From: JAJFTV01 sp964426355
GTDB taxonomy: Bacteria; Chloroflexota; Anaerolineae; Anaerolineales; Anaerolineaceae
NCBI GenBank assembly: GCA_964426355.1
Contig: CAYRRA010000179.1
Span: forward strand, 1-8,841
Length of the DNA: 8,841 nucleotides
Direction: 5' to 3'
Shown: piece after piece, positions 7,139 to 8,841 of the stretch
Position numbering within the stretch: position 1 is the stretch's first letter
Layout of the letters: each line of letters starts with the position of its first letter
The notes under the pieces: model-generated
The model's database searches: none
What the model saw: the letters and a program-made list of their open reading frames with translations, nothing else
What the model was told of the DNA's origin: nothing
Position numbers and translations under genes: made by a program

Positions 7139-8131
7139 ATGAAAAAGACACTCTATTTGTTTTCTGAAGGAGAACTGATCCGAAAAGATAACACGCTTTG
7201 TTTTCAAACAGAAGAAGGGAATCGTTTTGTACCCGTTGAGAATGTAGGTGAAATATTTGTTTTCGGTGAGGTTTCCTTCAACAAACGCATGCTTGAATTA
7301 CTTTCACAAAATGAAATTCTGCTGCATTACTTCAGTTATTACGGGTACTATATGGGCAGCTTTTACCCACGCGAACACCTCAACTCGGGGCATGTTATCC
7401 TGAAACAATCAGAAAATTACCTGAATAGTAATTTGCGTCTCGCGCTTGCGCGTTTATTTGTTGAGGGGAGTGTAAAAAATATCCTGCGAGTCTTAAAATA
7501 CTATCAAAGCCGGGAAAAAAACGTATTGAACACAATCGCCCACATCGAAACGTTGTCTTCTGAGCTGGAAAAAATATCTGAAATTAATGCCCTGATGGCA
7601 ATTGAAGGAAACATTCGCGAACAGTATTATCATGCCTTCGATGCCATAATCGAGAATGAGGATTTTCTTTTTGAAACAAGAAGTCGAAGACCGCCACGAA
7701 ATCATTTAAACACACTCATTAGTTTTGGTAACTCGTTACTCTACACAATTTGCCTGAGTGAAATTTACAAAACACACCTTGACCCCCGCATTGGGTATTT
7801 ACACACGACCAATTTCCGTCGATTTTCGCTCAATCTGGATGTTGCAGAAATATTTAAACCGATAATTGTTGATCGCTTAATTTTTTCACTTTTAGGTCGA
7901 AAAATGATTGATCGTAAGGATTTTTCAAATGTAGATGGGGGAATTTTATTAAGTGAAAAAGCAAAAAAAGCTTTTATAAGTGAAATTGACGGTAAACTTC
8001 AAACGACGATTAAACACAGGGCAATCGGACGCCCGGTATCATACCGACGCCTGATCCGCCTGGAACTGTACAAAATCGAAAAGCACATCTTAGGCGAGAA
8101 AACATACGAGCCATTTGTAGCACAATGGTAA
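7139..8131 (+). CDS. cas1: CRISPR integrase Cas1 (type I-B)
   Basis: Metal-dependent integrase that with Cas2 inserts new spacers at the leader-repeat junction. From the ATG at 7139 the protein is 330 aa, the usual length of I-B Cas1, starting MKKTLYLFSEGEL as relatives do. The segment SYYGYYMGSFYPREHLNSG (residues 66-84) and the following LKQSENYL are highly characteristic. The likely metal triad is Glu156 (MAIEGNIREQYY), His222 (GYLHTTNFRR) and Glu237 (LDVAEIFKP). A GTG start at 7103 would add 12 residues overlapping cas4 but does not resemble family N-termini; GGAG at 7124-7127 precedes the chosen ATG at a rather long 11 nt. The gene stands 10 bp before cas2. Confidence 0.96.
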   Translation: MKKTLYLFSEGELIRKDNTLCFQTEEGNRFVPVENVGEIFVFGEVSFNKRMLELLSQNEILLHYFSYYGYYMGSFYPREHLNSGHVILKQSENYLNSNLRLALARLFVEGSVKNILRVLKYYQSREKNVLNTIAHIETLSSELEKISEINALMAIEGNIREQYYHAFDAIIENEDFLFETRSRRPPRNHLNTLISFGNSLLYTICLSEIYKTHLDPRIGYLHTTNFRRFSLNLDVAEIFKPIIVDRLIFSLLGRKMIDRKDFSNVDGGILLSEKAKKAFISEIDGKLQTTIKHRAIGRPVSYRRLIRLELYKIEKHILGEKTYEPFVAQW

Positions 8132-8141
8132 AAGGTGGAAG

Positions 8142-8405
8142 ATGTTCATCATTTTAGTGTATGATATGGGTGAAAAACGAGTGGCAAAAGCGCTGAAAAA
8201 ATGCCGGCAATACCTGAACTGGGTGCAGAATTCCGTTTTTGAAGGTGAAATCTCCGAGGCAAATTTAAAGATTTTAAAAAATGAATTGAAAAAACTGATG
8301 CAGCAAGGAGAAGACTCTGTCATTATTTACCATTTACGAACCACAAAATACTACCAACGCGAGATTTTAGGCGTTGAAAAACAAAGTGTTGGGAATATCC
8401 TGTAG
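8142..8405 (+). CDS. cas2: CRISPR-associated protein Cas2 (type I-B)
   Basis: Small ferredoxin-fold protein that dimerises and bridges two Cas1 dimers in the integration complex. The 87-aa length is standard. The N-terminal strand FIILVYDMGEKR carries the conserved Asp8. LNWVQNSVFEGEI (about residues 25-37), DSVIIYHLRTTKYY and the C-terminal REILGVEKQS match I-B Cas2 closely. The start has a GGTGG site at 8134-8138 with a short spacer. It is the last gene of the operon; the leader begins directly after its TAG stop. Confidence 0.96.
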   Translation: MFIILVYDMGEKRVAKALKKCRQYLNWVQNSVFEGEISEANLKILKNELKKLMQQGEDSVIIYHLRTTKYYQREILGVEKQSVGNIL

Positions 8406-8409
8406 AGTC

Positions 8410-8455
8410 GTCGACCAGGGATACTGCAAAAACAGGAAGGGGTCGACTGCAAAAA
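8410..8455 (+). repeat. Paired leader elements: inverted GTCGACC/GGTCGAC and repeated ACTGCAAAAA
   Basis: GTCGACC at 8410-8416 is the reverse complement of GGTCGAC at 8441-8447, 24 bp apart. ACTGCAAAAA occurs at 8423-8432 and again at 8446-8455, a 23-bp shift or about two helical turns. The second A-tract is seven A long. There is no T-run after the stem on either strand, so it does not look like a terminator. A protein-binding site used in spacer integration or transcription is a reasonable inference. Confidence 0.6.
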
Positions 8456-8522
8456 AATGCAATTTTCCGGGTCAAAAAAACCTCAATATGGTATCAGGTG
8501 ATAAATAAGAAATAAAAAGTAG

Positions 8523-8552
8523 TTAATCTACCCGTTAAACCTGTGTTAAAAT
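8523..8552 (+). promoter_or_regulatory. Possible array promoter at the leader end
   Basis: TAAAAT at 8547-8552 is preceded by TG one base upstream (8544-8545), forming an extended -10. A weak -35, TTAATC, sits at 8523-8528 with an 18-bp spacer. Transcription would start just inside repeat 1. The -35 is poor and the AT-rich leader offers other possible sites, so this is tentative. Confidence 0.25.
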
Positions 8553-8554
8553 GG

Positions 8555-8841
8555 GTTTATAGCCTACCTATGAGGAATTGAAACATTGCCTTTTGTATTG
8601 CCCCAACCTTGCGGAGGTGAGTTTATAGCCTACCTATGAGGAATTGAAACCCCTGTTCTGGTCGCTGCAATTGCGGGCGTAGTTCGTTTATAGCCTACCT
8701 ATGAGGAATTGAAACGCGTCGTATTCACGTATATTGACCCGCAGCCATTCGTTTATAGCCTACCTATGAGGAATTGAAACCCGAAAACCATTCGCGTTCG
8801 AGTGGGTCTTGCCCTGTTTATAGCCTACCTATGAGGAATTG
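8555..8841 (+). CRISPR. Type I-B CRISPR array, leader-proximal end (truncated by window)
   Basis: 30-bp repeats beginning GTTTATAGCC and ending GAGGAATTGAAAC stand at 8555-8584, 8621-8650, 8686-8715 and 8751-8780. A fifth starts at 8816 and is cut after 26 bases by the window end. All copies are identical over their visible length. Spacers are 8585-8620 (36 bp), 8651-8685, 8716-8750 and 8781-8815 (35 bp each), all different. The repeat has little potential for a hairpin, as is usual for I-B repeats with this ending; Cas6 cleavage 8 nt from the repeat 3' end would give the handle AUUGAAAC. Orientation is set by the ATTGAAAC end and by the leader and cas2 at the left, so spacer 1 should be the most recent. 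The array continues beyond the window. Confidence 0.99.

Larger units (their letters stand above)
8406..8554 (+). promoter_or_regulatory. CRISPR leader
   Basis: 149 bp between the cas2 stop and the first repeat, with no ORF of note. The first third holds two copies of the palindrome GTCGAC followed by A-tracts; the middle (about 8474-8526) is A/T-rich; the end runs directly into repeat 1. By position it should contain the array promoter and the signals that direct Cas1-Cas2 to the first repeat. From memory, similar paired TCGAC elements with A-tracts occur in leaders next to clostridial I-B cas2 genes, which I could not check here. Confidence 0.85.

Noticed and set aside
8410..8457. Rho-independent terminator after cas2
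   Set aside because: The 7-bp inverted repeat has a 24-nt loop and is followed by an A-run rather than a T-run on the + strand; no T-run follows on the - strand either.
8585..8815. Guessing spacer targets from short translated stretches
   Set aside because: Each 35-36 bp spacer has an open frame in some reading, which is expected by chance; the peptides are too short to assign.

Overview
This window holds an almost complete type I-B CRISPR-Cas locus. Nine cas genes run without a break on the + strand from position 19 to 8405, in the order cas6 - cas8b - cas11b (small subunit) - cas7 - cas5 - cas3 - cas4 - cas1 - cas2. A leader of about 150 bp follows, then the leader-proximal end of a CRISPR array with four complete 30-bp repeats, four spacers of 35-36 bp and a fifth repeat cut by the window edge. 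No gene is visible on the - strand, and there is no tRNA, rRNA or mobile element.

The source is a bacterium using strong Shine-Dalgarno sites (AGGAGG-like before most genes), with base composition in the low-to-mid 40s % GC by eye. Both the cas protein set and the repeat (starting GTTTATAG, ending GAGGAATTGAAAC) are of the kind common in anaerobic, often thermophilic, Clostridia, Thermotogota and Chloroflexota. The sequence alone does not fix the phylum.

Region 19-4334 encodes the crRNA-processing and target-binding complex: Cas6 endonuclease, Cas8b large subunit, a separate small subunit, the Cas7 backbone and Cas5. Region 4285-6612 encodes the Cas3 HD-nuclease/helicase that destroys bound targets. 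Region 6628-8405 is the adaptation module: Cas4 trims and selects prespacers, and Cas1-Cas2 integrates them at the leader end of the array. Genes overlap or lie 2-17 bp apart, and several Shine-Dalgarno sites are built into the last codons of the gene before, which points to one operon with translational coupling.

The most notable feature is that the Cas8b C-terminal domain, normally fused and made separately only by internal translation, is here a free-standing 143-aa gene. It has its own strong ribosome-binding site and starts in a different reading frame from cas8b. The leader carries paired TCGAC elements and A-tracts that look like an integration or transcription signal. All catalytic motifs that can be checked by eye are intact, so the system looks functional. 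I see no new defence system beyond this known type.
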